Shown here: positions 21,661 through 32,401 of the stretch, in pieces
Layout of the letters: each line of letters begins with the position of its first letter
Position numbering within the stretch: position 1 is the first letter of the stretch
Origin: Apoderus coryli
Lineage: Eukaryota > Arthropoda > Insecta > Coleoptera > Attelabidae
Reading direction: 5' to 3'
NCBI GenBank assembly: GCA_911728435.2
Contig: OU452208.1
Location: 5,518,001 to 5,582,000 of the forward strand
Length of the DNA: 64,000 bases
Translations under genes and position numbers: made by a program
Notes under the pieces: model-generated
Seen by the model: only the letters and a program-made list of their open reading frames with translations
The model's database searches: none
What the model was told of the DNA's origin: nothing

Positions 21661-23620
21661 TACCATGTCTGTTAATTCCGCGTTTTTCAATAATTCAATT
21701 TAATTTTCAAACATTCCCAAATCAATAAAGTAATATAATAATTCGACGTCAAAAACGCGATGACAAAAGAAAACATCGCCATATCGATATTATCAAAATA
21801 TCGATATATCGGAATAAAAAATATCCATAGTCACATCGACAATATACGCTTCATTATAACAATATACTACCTTAAAATTTAAAGAGTATATTGCCGATGA
21901 TTTCGTTTAGCAGATATATCAAAATATTTGATTCGATATACCGCTGGGCTTTGCCAATGATAGTGCGAATGTATGGGATCACACATCGGTATTTATTAAC
22001 ATTAGTGTAGTTTCTAGTTATTGTTGTATTTATATTAAAAATATTACCATTTTATCGAAAATGTACGATATCGATTGTTCAAATTTCAATAACAGACTCG
22101 ATCGATAATGACAAAACTTGCATAATAATTATTCGTGAATGCAAGCTTGCCAGATTTGGCCAAAAAAAGCCATAGTCAATAGGCGCTAAATATTCTTAGT
22201 TAGCTCTTGGCTTCCAAATCTGGTGATTCACCATTCATCACATCATTAATATCTACGTTATTTCATAATATATTCATATTTATAATATTTCCGACAAAAT
22301 TTTTGTTTAGTGTACGTAGGCAACCTGTTTTATCATATGTGTACCTTATTCTGCCTAAGATGTAAAGTATGTAATGCGCAATTTCTAACGTATAGACGTT
22401 AGAAAATAGTTGTCCACGATTTTTAATGTAATGTTAAAACAAACATAGTTATGTGAGAAATTTCACGTTCCTTTTAAAAAAAATTTCAAGTGAGGGCGAG
22501 TGGTAGGTGAGATGCCACATCAGCCAATCTGATCTTAGAAATTTGTGAGGAATTTCTTGCGAACGTGGTATACCCATGCAAAGCACATGCGGAGGTCAAG
22601 GATTAAAAGTAGCATAATATGGTCGATACACAATACACATTGAGTTTGAATAAGTTATTTTCACTAAACTTGGCAACACGTTAGGCTGTTGGTTGACAGA
22701 TGACGTCGAAGTTGTCTGCACTCTGCACAATAGATCATGCAGATGTCCCGGGAGATTATTAACCTTTGATATTTTATTATTTTTGTGTTTATATTTTCGT
22801 CCCGATTGGAAATAAGGATTTAAATTAATTAAAATTAAACAGGCATTTTACATTTTAGTCCCACATAAGTAAGTACTAGTTTTACTTACCTGGGGTTTAG
22901 TTTGCTACCGGCATGTTTAGTTAGTGTTTGTGTGTTCAAAATGCGAAACTATCGTTCTAGAAGTTTGCAAAAACGAAGAAATTATCTACAATTTGGAGTA
23001 TTCCAGATTGATTGTTATTGATCAAGTATTATAAGACAGCGCCGTTACAACTGGCCATCATAGTTTAATATTTCGTTAAATTTAAAATAAATCGGCATCA
23101 GCTAATATTAAAAAAGTGTGCATTTAGTGTATCTACTTCTCGGAAATCTGTTGTGTTTTTAGTGTATTCAATAAGTATACGAAAATATCGTTTTAGGAGT
23201 TTGTTGTTTGCAAAAACGAAGAAGTAATGTACAATTCTGCAGTAGTAAAGATAGATTTATTTATCAGGTATTATAATAACTATTTCAAAAACGTTCATTT
23301 TCAATTGGCAACGCCGCGTATAGCTGTTCGTAGGTTGGAAGCCATCGTGAAAAATAATTGTCATAGGCGCCGATTTACCAGGGAAAAACGTGGATTTGCC
23401 CCATTTTGTAAACATCGAATAAAAATTCCGAAACAAATTTTTTATGGTTTTTCATGCTTTCCTGAGGATGTGGTTAAAATTTTTGTACTGAGTGATTCTT
23501 CATTCTGTATAATACAATAACAAAAGTAAAGAAAATTTTGTACCTTAAAATATCGTTGTTACATTGAAAAATATTAAATGTCTTTATCCAACTGCATAAT
23601 TGTAAGTTATTATTATTATT
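21661..23620. other. Intron sequence with TATCGATA motifs and short repeats
   Basis: No gene recognised. The words atatcgatat and its close variants recur at 21782-21812 and 22068-22103. A perfect 10-bp inverted repeat, TTTCTAACGT/ACGTTAGAAA, lies at 22382-22405. The words ttgccagatttgg and ccaaatctggtga (22147-22226) form a short inverted pair. Two diverged direct repeats (gcaaaaacgaagaa) occur at 22968 and 23210. A 97-codon frame at 23227-23520 has no motif I recognise. Confidence 0.35.
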
Positions 23621-23627
23621 TGTGTGT

Positions 23628-23950
23628 GTTTTTGTTTAAACAAACTGACAAAAAAAAAATAAATTAATTATATGTATTGCTTGTGATAATTGTAAGAATG
23701 TCCTTTGTCCTATCTAACATAATACTTTTGGAAGCTTTAAATGTTTTTTTATTTTTTAATATTATCAGTAATGTCAAAATTGTGTTCTACCGATTTATAT
23801 AATATAAATAATTTTGTAGAATAGGTACCTGAGGAAGACAACATAAATGGAGTTGAGGAAACGTTGTATGTATATGACACGAAATAAAACGAAAATGTAT
23901 TTCAAAGTTCGAGTAATTTTGTGAACCTAAATTACCCAAGAAAAAAAAAA
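23628..23950 (+). mobile_element. Penelope-like repeat with hammerhead, plus orientation
   Basis: The first 190 bp match the inverted copy at 20516-20700. They are followed by a hammerhead motif (23825-23869), the string gaaataaaacgaaaatgtatttca and the tail gaacctaaattacccaag, which recurs in related form at about 9060 and 55690. No reverse transcriptase is present, so only the 3' part of the element remains. Confidence 0.65.
23825..23869 (+). ncRNA. Hammerhead ribozyme motif, slightly degraded
   Basis: Stem I GTAC (23825-23828) pairs with GTAT (23866-23869, one G-U). The core is CTGAGGA, stem II is CAAC with GTTG plus internal unpaired bases, GAAAC lies at 23858-23862, and stem III is the palindrome ACGT. 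The stem II closing bases are not paired, so activity is doubtful. Confidence 0.5.
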
Positions 23951-24420
23951 TAAATATCTAGGAATTTGAAGATCAAAAAAGAATCCAAAAATAATTGAAC
24001 AGAAATACTAATAATACATATAAACATCGGTAAATGAGACAAACAAAAACATTAAAGAGGGGGCATAGAGAATTCAAGCAAGTGACACTATTATTTGCTG
24101 TAGCTTTCATGATTTTAAAAAAATTCAAACGGCCGCGGCAGCCCTTATTAAATATGTAATGTAACAGCATAGAATCATTTACAATATCGCAGTTATGATT
24201 TGTTGTAAATAAATGGTTTTGGAAAATAAAAATTAATTGTATAGTTCTTCCATCATGTGATAGATGACGCACTTGATAATGATTTTTAGTAATTTTTCGT
24301 TTTTTAAAAATCTAGACAGTGAACTGAGAAATTAACCTATAACTTAATGACCCCCAAATTTTAGGTTTTAAAATAAAAATGTAGGTCATATTAAGTAATT
24401 TGGAAATCAACAAAATATAA
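23951..24420. other. Intron sequence, unassigned
   Basis: Nothing supported. A 99-codon minus-strand frame (23973-24272) is hydrophobic at its end but has no recognised motif. Confidence 0.3.
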
Positions 24421-24423
24421 TAT

Positions 24424-24575
24424 ATTTTTTCTACGACTGTCTTTAAATGCCTTTATTATATGTTGAATCATGATTTGAAAATGTAGCACATTGTAATGCT
24501 GTTTTTCATTTACCCGTGCGTAATAATATTTCTCACTAGTTGCCCAGCAACTAGTGCAAAATATTACAGTACATA
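24424..24575. mobile_element. Truncated MITE, same family as 61095-61494
   Basis: The sequence from tttttctacgactgtcttt through cccgtgcgtaataatattt and the small palindrome actagttg...caactagt matches the left part of the MITE at 61095-61494. The right half is missing. Confidence 0.75.
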
Positions 24576-25301
24576 ACAATATGTTCAGGTATAATTTAAC
24601 CGCTCTGAAGAAGTTCACAGGAATTGTGACGCAACAACGTTTTGATGCCTATGAAAGTTTTCTGTCCTAAACACTTTGCTATAGTTTTTTTTCTTCTTGT
24701 AATGCTCTTTACAAATCATTTATCCCAATTTTTGTAATTACCAGAATAATAAGACAATAAACCAAAAACCGTCACAAGAGTAATAGTTAGGCAGCAATAC
24801 AATTTCTAATTTGCCACCATGCCCATACAATACCAACACTCACACAACACATAGTTCTATGCTCCAGAACATTTGTTTACGTTAGAACTCCCATTATTTA
24901 CAATTAGGACATCCTCAACTCCGGTTAACTCCATTAAAAAGGAGAGTAGTAGTGGCGGTGGTGGTACGTACATACAATAGAAGCACAACACACGACCAGA
25001 CATACACGAAAACCGGTTTTCCGGAGTTTAGGGCACCATCGCCCGTTCCTACTAGTGGCTAAATATATTTTATTGTATGTTTATGTGAATGCTTTAGGTG
25101 TTAGAATTCTGCTATCAACTTATCCTAGCTACCGGCTAACAATGTTTGTATAAATGAGCAACTTTGGAAGTTTAGTTAATTGTTGTTACCATTTACATAT
25201 ATTAGAAGCTGTACAACTTTGCCTTATTGTATGTTAATTCTATTGAAATCGCATGTGTGAGGTATTTGGGCCTACTGTGAAAAGTTCCATAAGCAACTAA
25301 A
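24576..25301. other. Intron sequence, unassigned
   Basis: No gene. A ctctgaagaag...cgcaacaacgtt stretch at 24603-24640 looks like a decayed hammerhead, but the GAAAC core is lost. A short triplet run (gtagtagtggcggtggtgg) is at 24947-24965. Confidence 0.3.
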
Positions 25302-25309
25302 CTATGTAG

Positions 25310-26391
25310 CAGGCGCGGTCCCAGGATTTTGTTGAGGGGGGAGCAAAATATAAAAGTATTTCCCATATAGTTGAAAGTGATCTAGCAATCTATAAATGTA
25401 AATAATACACTAACAGACTGATAATAATATAATTAAGTAATAACGCCAAATAAAAAACAATAAAATTAACTCAACGTAAAGATTAAACTTGTTGTATACC
25501 ACCTAAAATTGACTGTTCTGCGTTGCTCTAGTGGTACGGTTGCGACCTGTCCAGTTTTTCCGAAAAAACAGGCGACCATTTGCTTGGAAGTGCTTCATGC
25601 GCGAACAACTTTTGTTGGATTTGGCTCATCTTGAAACATCCATACAGTCGACTGCTGTTTACTTTCGGGATCATACGCGTAAATCCACGATTCATCATCT
25701 GTCACGATGTCATAGACGTGTTTCGAAGCACCGCGATCGTATTTTTTGAGCATTTCTTTCGACCAATCGACTCGAGCCTTACTTTGAGCGATTGACAAAT
25801 TGTGTGGGATCCAACGCGAACAAATTTTTTTGGCAGTCAAATGTTTATGCAATATTGAATGTATGTTGGTCCCACTAATGCCTAAGGTTGTCTCAATCTC
25901 TTGATGACATGACGATCTTGCAATATCAGTTCGCGCACAGCATCAATGGTTTTAGGAACAACAACTGATTTTGGCAGTCCTTCACGAAATTCGTCTTGGA
26001 GTTAACTACGACCACAATAGAATTCACCATACCATCGATAAACACTGGTCCTTGATGGAGCTTCATCGCCAAAAATTGAATTAAGTTCATCTATGCACTG
26101 TTGTTGAGTTAATCCATACTGTAAACAACTCAAATAGCACACGTATGTCAAAACGTTCTGAGTACGTATAACCTCAAAATAGTCCAACTTTACGATAGCG
26201 CTGTCAGTTGTTAGATTGCACTAGGGTTGCCAAATCCCGAAATATTAAAGGCAACCCTCGTATATAAGAGGGCAAGACCATTAAGTCGGTCTTGTGCTAC
26301 TGTAGAACGCAGATAACTTTTTAAAAGTCTTAACGTAGAAAAACTACGTTTGTTTACTCCCTAAAATTATTGCTGAGGGGGTCCGCCACTG
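25310..26391. mobile_element. hAT-type element containing a nested mariner
   Basis: The left end is CAGGCGCGGTCCCAGG and the right end, inverted, is CAGTGGCGGACCCCCTCAG. The flanking octamers ctatgtag (25302-25309) and ctacgtag (26392-26399) agree at 7 of 8 bases. The outer parts are non-coding; most of the interior is the mariner fragment at 25475-26261, inserted later. It lies within the Sidestep intron. Confidence 0.75.
25475..26261 (-). pseudogene. Mariner transposase, truncated, nested in the hAT element
   Basis: The 5' inverted repeat on the minus strand starts TACGAGGGTTGCCTTTAAT at about 26262. The N-terminal HTH domain reads CLQYGLTQQQCIDELNSIFG and SVYRWYGEF (26187-26020). The catalytic region has WSKEMLKKYD and VTDDESWIYAYDPESKQQ near 25680, which holds the first catalytic Asp, then QDEPNPTKVVRA, a stop, and SKQMVACFFGKTGQ with RRTVNF-x-WYTT near 25510. 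The sequence between the HTH and the catalytic part is frameshifted, and the second and third catalytic Asp and the 3' inverted repeat are missing. Confidence 0.85.
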
Positions 26392-26399
26392 CTACGTAG

Positions 26400-26935
26400 A
26401 ATAGTTCTGTTACTGTAGAACACTGTGCTGGCCGCCAAACAATTCGTACCTGATCCAGATAGTCTCGGTCTATTCTGGCTGTGTGGAGCCTAGCATTATC
26501 ATGCATGAAAATGCGAAATCACCCATAGTAACCATAAAAGGAATCACATGATCTCCTAGAATTTCGTTAATGTATCTGAGATGTTAGGGGGGCATTCTGT
26601 ACCAACGAAGACCCTTTCTGTGCGGCCTTGTGCACGGATTCCTGTTCAAACCATAACCGAACCACTGCCAAATGGATGACACTCATCAATACAAAATGAG
26701 GCATCTCTTTTTCTCCGGGTCTTCTCCATACTCGTGGATTTACCTTGCTCCAATCAACATCATTCCATGCCAAATTATTTCGGGCAAATTTCAATAAGTA
26801 TTCCATTTCGATGCCGCGGTTGGAATGCTGTTTTCCCCGACCACCTGGCATCAACACTGCCACAGCAATAGAATTTAAGGGCATTATGAGCTGATAAAGA
26901 TATACTACAAACAATACGGCATCCCACAGTTGCAA
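26400..26935 (-). pseudogene. Tc1-like transposase fragment
   Basis: Minus-strand blocks: ARNNLAWNDVDWSKV, PRVWRRPGEKE, then YINEILGDHVIPF and, after a +1 shift, IFMHDNARLHTA with the second catalytic Asp, and RPAQ where WP-x-x-SPD is expected. This is the order in Tc1-family transposases. The first catalytic WSDE is deleted (WSKV runs straight into PRVWRRPG), and there are frameshifts. The fragment begins 8 bp after the hAT element. Confidence 0.75.
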
Positions 26936-27446
26936 ATATGCAACGATATTCTAAATTTTTAATAGGACTGAACTCCGGTTATATCTTAAAAGTCGTAAAT
27001 ATAGTGACAACTTCGCAATCTTTGACAGATAACACAATGTGGCAAATAGCATTACTCGAGAAACACATGCCTACTAGACCGACTATTTCGAAATTCAATT
27101 TAGTTCTATCCAATTTCCTAAGTGACATAATTTTTGCTCGCAACTGGATAAACAAAAATAGTTCTACAGAAATCCTGCGTCAAATTTACACTAGCTAACG
27201 TTTCGTTGATCATACTGTTAGCTTCATCTGAGCAGGTAGGTAGCACGGGGAAACCAAAGCTCTGACATCTTGATTCATTCGGTCAAAGGCCTTAGCGAAC
27301 TCTATAGATTGGATATACTATACTATCTACTAAATTGTCAAGTAATCGCTTACTTTGGTATCTATGTCATTGCCAAAGGATAGTTGGCAATTTCGGTATT
27401 ACATAGGGTTAAACACTTCAATAATTGTTTTTTTTTCTGCTTTCAG
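26936..27446. other. Intron sequence before the second Sidestep exon
   Basis: No repeat recognised. The intron ends in a long pyrimidine tract and acceptor (ttttttctgctttcag). Confidence 0.4.
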
Positions 27447-27655
27447 TATCGATGGTCGCGAACGAAACTTTGGAATGGCCGAACGGTGGTCAGACGAGAA
27501 TGTGTTTGCTAATCGTGCGTATTTTATTCAGGAAAAACAACCAGCCGAACTGGGAATCGATCATATTCGAGAGACAGACCAGGCTATTTACAGGTGTAGA
27601 GTGGATTTTAAAATTGGACAGACAAGAAACAGCAGAGTTAACTTGACAGTCATTG
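27447..27655 (+). CDS. Sidestep-family receptor, Ig domain exon (second half)
   Basis: A 209-bp exon with acceptor tgctttcag and donor G|gtgagt. It completes the Ser codon of the previous exon and reads IDGRERNFGMAERWSDENVF, then RAYFIQEKQPAELGIDHIRE and ending TDQAIYRCRVDFKIG with the second disulfide Cys and the YRCRVDF signature of Sidestep proteins, then RVNLTVI. The D-x-A-x-YRC motif is the normal F-strand of a V-type Ig domain. It ends in phase 1. The next exon, expected to begin with a Pro-rich linker to the second Ig domain, was not found in the remaining 36 kb. The frame is intact, with no stop or shift. Confidence 0.92.
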
Positions 27656-28537
27656 GTGAGTTTTATTCTTATTTAAGGATTTTTCCCATAAATAATCGAG
27701 ACAACATACTGAAATTGAAAGCAAGTTTTACTTCATTGAAAGTTGTTTATACAGGGTGTTTCTATATTCGACCGATAACGCTCTACCACAGAAAGCTCTC
27801 GCTAATGCATGCATTTTGCTTTAGGGACATATACCCTTAGAGGGCTTAGTTGTCTAGTTATTGCTTGGCAAACAAAAAAGTCCTATATTGCCAAATTTAA
27901 CTACAAAATATCACTAATTCTCGAAAAGAAGTAGTATTAACTTGAAAATCGATTTTTTACAATTAAAATTAATAATAATGAAAAAAGCTCAGCATTTCTA
28001 AGTGGTTGTTTGTTTTATTTTTATTTAATAACTAACATTTTTACCACTGAATATTAAAATAGGGAAAAGAGATTACGATCTTCTGTAAAATCGGCAATAC
28101 CACGCGAAATAGGTGGTTAGACGCCACCTGAATGATCCTAATTGGTGCGTAGACACTCGCACGTTTTGTCGCCATGCGGGAGTTCAAGTCGCAATTGGTG
28201 GAAACTGAGTTTTTCCCCGCAATTGTTGCCGCCCCTCGTACTAATATTGAATCAGCCAGTGGCAGAGTGGTGTTATTATTTATACTTTTGTTGTCGTGTA
28301 TGAGTTGCAATATTATCAAATATTATATCAAATTATTATTGTATATTTAGTGTTCTGTTACTTTAGTGTTTTAGGTTCAAAACAATTTTTCTTTGTTCTT
28401 GTAGAACTATAAGCTTACACATTGTTTGTTGTTTATTAAGGCATCAAAACTGGAAATTTTTATTGAATCTAGTTAGAATTTTGGTATTTTAAAGATTAAC
28501 AACATAGTCGTGACAGAAGTTAACACTATACCAAAAT
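27656..28537. other. Intron sequence downstream of the Sidestep exon
   Basis: A TACAGGGTGTTTC word at 27750 looks like one end of a TACAGGG-type MITE but I found no partner. A CpG-bearing stretch at 28080-28250 contains a B-box-like GTTCAAGTC but no properly spaced A box. Confidence 0.3.
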
Positions 28538-28689
28538 TACAGAGTGTCCAAAAATCCTCGGCACAATAAATGTTTCAATACCGTTCTCGATTTTTGATAT
28601 TTCTAAAACTAAAACTATTAAGTTTCGTATATCATTTAAAAGGAACAAGCAATTTTAATGGCTAAAAAAATCAGGGTAGTTCGATTTAA

Positions 28690-28960
28690 AAAGTCATATT
28701 TTAGAACGCCTCCGTATATGTGCGAGTTAAACCCAATAGAGTTAACATACGCAAAACTTAAATTAAATATATAAGAACCCGCAATACAACCGGAAATTTC
28801 AACCTATCTACATTAAAAGAATTTTTTATATCCAGTAATGATTGGAATAGTTTTTGCCGACATGTTAAGGAGTTGGAAGAAGAATTTGGGAGGAAATTGA
28901 GCATTATAATAACTTAAGGACAAGATGACGACAGCGAGACTGATGATAATGACGAAATCT
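28690..28960 (+). pseudogene. IS630/Tc1-like transposase C-terminal fragment
   Basis: The plus-strand reading gives PPYMCELNPIELTYAKLK, a stop, then in the next frame RNTTGNFNLSTLKEF, NDWNSFCRHVKELEEEF. The PPY-x-CELNPIE block with the following helices is the end of the DDE domain in a Tc1/IS630-like family common in insects; the final E of NPIE is the third catalytic position. One frameshift near 28770. The mariner at 28980 is inserted directly after it. Confidence 0.65.
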
Positions 28961-28979
28961 AACAGATTGCCACCTTCTA

Positions 28980-30247
28980 TTGGGTCTGCCAGATAACTTT
29001 TTTTTTTTTGAAAATGCGATAAAAGAAAAGCTTTTATTTGAAAGTACAATCCTTCCGGGTAATAATGACAAATAATTTCATTCAAATGGCAGCCTCGGCT
29101 GGCCATGCCGTAGCCTACACGATCGGTCCAATTTTTAAGCACATTATCGATTGTGTGCAGCTGTATTTCACCAATGGCTTCACGAATATTGTCCTTTAAA
29201 GCGTCAATTGTCTCTGGCTTGTCGGCGTAACACTTATCTTTGACGGCACCCCACAAAGAATAGTCCAACGGTGTCAAATCGCAGCTCCGAGGTGGCCAAA
29301 CGACATCAGCTCTGCGGCTCATAATGCGATCTTCAAAAACAGGGCGCAAAACATCGAGTGTAGCTTCGGCTGTGTGGCACGTAGCGCCGTCCTGTTGAAA
29401 CCAAATGTTGCCAATATCCCCCTCTTCAATTTTTGTGAACAAAAATTCGTTCAACATGGCCCGATAACGATCGCCATTGACTGTAACGGCCACTCCTTGC
29501 TCATTTTCGAAGAAAAATGGCCCAATTATGCCTCCGGACCAAAATTCGCACCAAACAGTGACTCGTTTTGGGTGCATCGACTTTTCTATGTATGCGTGCG
29601 GGTTTTCTGTGCCCCAAATGCGAAATTGCTTGTTTACATACCCGCCAAGATCAAAATGAGCACTAAGATGATTTTTTTGGCAAAATCGACATCTTCTGTA
29701 AGTCGATCGCAGGCCCACTGAACGAAGCGAAAACGCATTGGATGGTCAGTTGGCTTCAACTCCTGAACCAATTGGACTTTGTATGGCGTCATACCAAGGT
29801 CTTTATGCAAAATTCGTCTCAATGATGTCTCCGAAATGTTCAATTGTTGAGACCGACGGTGAATTGATGTTGATGGCGCTTCACGCACACTTTCTGGCAC
29901 AGCAGCAATATTCTCGGGTGTACGCACTGTTTTTGGCTTTTCACGCTTTGGTTTATCGATGAGGATGCCAGTTTCTTTCACTTTTTTCACGAGATAACGA
30001 ACATACGGAGCTGACGGTGCTTCTCTTCTTCCAAAATCCGTACGCAATTTTCGCACACATTCTGCAACATTACCATGATTTTCAAAGTAATGTGGCAATA
30101 TTTCCCAGCGTTGTTCAAGCGTATACACAACCATATTCGTTCAGCGGAAGGATAAAACTAATTATATGTCAAATCAGACATGAGCTAAGTGTTACCCTTC
30201 ACGAAATAAGCACTAGTTGAAAAAAAAACGTTAGATGGCGGACCCGA
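28980..30247 (-). mobile_element. Nearly complete mariner-type element (1.27 kb)
   Basis: Inverted repeats of about 30 bp begin TTGGGTCTGCCAGATAAC on the left and TCGGGTCCGCCATCTAAC on the right (complement), each followed by a T run, and are flanked by TA (28978-28979 and 30248-30249). The single gene is on the minus strand, from 30134 to about 29000. Length, TA duplication and gene position are those of a full element. Confidence 0.9.
28990..30134 (-). pseudogene. Mariner-family transposase, 41-residue D-D spacing, inactivated
   Basis: Starts MVVYTLEQRWEILPHYFENH. The first HTH has VAECVRKLRTDFG, the second SIHRRSQQLNISETSLRRIL. The linker is MTPYKVQLVQELKPTDH, then FVQWACDRL and DFAKKII. 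The frame then breaks at about 29665: the expected S-D-E with the first catalytic Asp is deleted, and reading resumes in another frame at AHFDLGGYVNKQ. The second Asp is in IWFQQDGATCHTA and the third in SCDLTPLDYSLWG; I count 41 residues between them, which fits the DD41D (rosa/VISITOR-like) group. At the end the frame runs through the inverted repeat without its normal stop. Confidence 0.85.
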
Positions 30248-30249
30248 TA

Positions 30250-31800
30250 TAAAGTAATACTAATTAAGATCGTTATATTTAATCGAAATATTTAAAACAG
30301 TTAATTATAGTTTCTAAACGTGACTTAAAGCAACAAAAAGATCCAATATATTTTAATTATTTTGAATAAGTTGTTTTAGATTTTTTTTGTTTAAATCAAG
30401 CAAGATTACCAAAGAATTTAATTTATTTCGTTAAGTTGTTTTAGAATGTTTTTGTTTTTTATAAGAACGGTTTATTTTCATTTTTGGTATACAAACTTTA
30501 TATTTGAAATAAAATAAATAATTAAATAAATAAATAAAATACTTCTTGGGTGGTATAGCTTAATAGCAGTAGGTGCTTTTACCAAACACGTGAAGAACTT
30601 TTCATTAATATCAATTTTTTAGTAACACATAAATGTTTGTTAATTATTACTAAACTTTTGCAACGCACGCCGCTGGAAATTTTATGAATGAAATCAGCCA
30701 TGTTTTATTACAACTGCATTCCCCTTACCGACGCCGCGCTGTTGCCTATCAATTTGCCAAACAATACAGGGTCTCAAATACAAAGTGTGCCATTAAAAAC
30801 ATAACTTTGATATTCCATATTTTTTGCTACATCCTGTAAAATAGGCAATATTTTACATATTTGCAGTTAATAAAAATTAACAAAACCTTAAATCAGAACA
30901 TTTTAGGGAAATTAAACGGTTTTCTTTTTACCTTAATTACAAAGAGGGTCAATGGACGTTTCTAAATGAATTTTTGATATTAAAATTTATTTTTAAATTT
31001 AGCTGTACCATAAACATCAACCTGAACGTGCTGACTTTTAATAAAGCTTTTTTGCCTTGCGGAAATATACCCTTATTCATTTCGATAAAAGGAAAACAGC
31101 CAATTTCTCGTAAAATATTAATTATTAATAAATATATAAACACGTAAAAGGAAAACCTTTAGCGTAGGTTCTTCTTATTCATTGAAAAGATGTATCAAAA
31201 AACGGGAGAGAATAAGGAAGAAAGCGAGCAAAAAAAAGGGTGGGATCAATACGCTCCCAGAGGACGCAAACTGCCCTAGGTTAGAGTTGCTATGGGGACA
31301 ATCCTATACTACTTGTTGTATACTTACTTACCTTTTACTTTAACGGCAGGTACAGTATTGCTGGTTAGTATAATATGCAAGGGTATGTGGAGAGGAGGGT
31401 CTGTAGGTATAGTGAGGGGTAATAATGTTGTAGCAACGTGTATGCCAATTATTGTATGAAATAATGAGTTTCTCTTTAAATGTTTGTTTTCTGGTATTTT
31501 TAGGATCATAAATATCACCAGCAATACATTTAAAGAGGCATTAGTAATACAGGGTTATTCACACTCCATTGCACGGCATGTTTCTTGTGCAGATCTCTTG
31601 GGTTTTTAGGAATTTGGAAGTAAAAGTCTACTTCATCATAAACGTGACGGTTCGCTCGCTATATTGCAACCTTTTCAGGCAATTTGAAACAATTAGAGTT
31701 TATAATACATATAGAGATAAAATTTGATTTTATTTATTTAATTTTAATGACTACATAGAAGCAAGCTAATGTTGTTTTTACTGTCTCTATTTGTTATAAA
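30250..31800. other. Unassigned DNA with one weak exon candidate
   Basis: No firm gene. On the minus strand at 31332-31524 a frame ends in a strong donor, AAAAG|gtaagt, but its acceptor is not visible and the peptide (rich in Leu, Pro and Ile) is not recognised. A CAGGGTCTC word at 30770 may be a MITE end without a partner. Confidence 0.3.
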
Positions 31801-32401
31801 CTATGTCTTTTTAATTGGAAACATCAAATGGTTGCTTGTAAGTTCCTGGGATATGTCATTAATAAATTTTGAAAATATTAATGGTGCCAAACAGCTGCCC
31901 TGAGGTGCTCCGCTGGTGGGTGTGAAAGTTTCCGATTTATGACCATTGTATTCGCCATAGTGTTGTCGATCAGACAAGTAGGAGGCAAAAAACGTTAAAG
32001 GATCCACATGAAAACCCAACCTCGACATTTTCCGTAGGACAAGCGAATGATCCAGCCTTCGAAAAATCTGTATAAATCGCATCGATCCGCAGACCCTCCC
32101 CGAAGGTACGAAATACATCCTCTAGAAAACAGGTTAGGTTGGTTATTGTAGAGCGGCCTGGGAAAAAACCGTGCTGCTGTGGATCAATCTGATGCTTAAT
32201 TTGAGTAAATATTTTTCGGTGTAATGCCACTTTAAAAACCTTCGAGAAGTTGGGCAGGAGAGAGACGGGTCTATAATTTTCAACATGATCATTCTCAGCA
32301 GGTTTATGGATTGGGCAAATGCGCGAAATTTTCCAAGCTTTTGGGAACATATTGGATCTCAGAACAGAGTCTGCAGTGGCACGGCGAAAACAGAGGCACA
32401 A
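31801..32401 (-). pseudogene. LINE reverse transcriptase fragment
   Basis: Minus-strand blocks: FPKAWKISRICPIHKP, ENYRPVSLLPNFSKVFK, then QHGFFPGRSTITNL, AIYTDFSKA, a frameshift, RRLDHSLVLRKMSRLGFH, FFASYLSDRQHY and SGAPQGSCLAPLIFSKFIND. The usual GVPQGS is GAPQGS. The fragment ends before the YADD active site and lacks the endonuclease and C-terminus. Jockey-like by motif style. Confidence 0.8.

Noticed and set aside
24603..24645. Hammerhead-like ctgaagaag...caacaacgtt
   Set aside because: The invariant GAAA after stem II is absent (GCAACAACG), so it is at most a decayed relic.
28080..28250. Possible tRNA-derived SINE with GTTCAAGTC B box
   Set aside because: The only A-box-like word is about 80 bp upstream, too far for a tRNA head, and no tail or target duplication is visible.
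29374..30220. Several plus-strand frames over the mariner
   Set aside because: Shadows of the minus-strand transposase.
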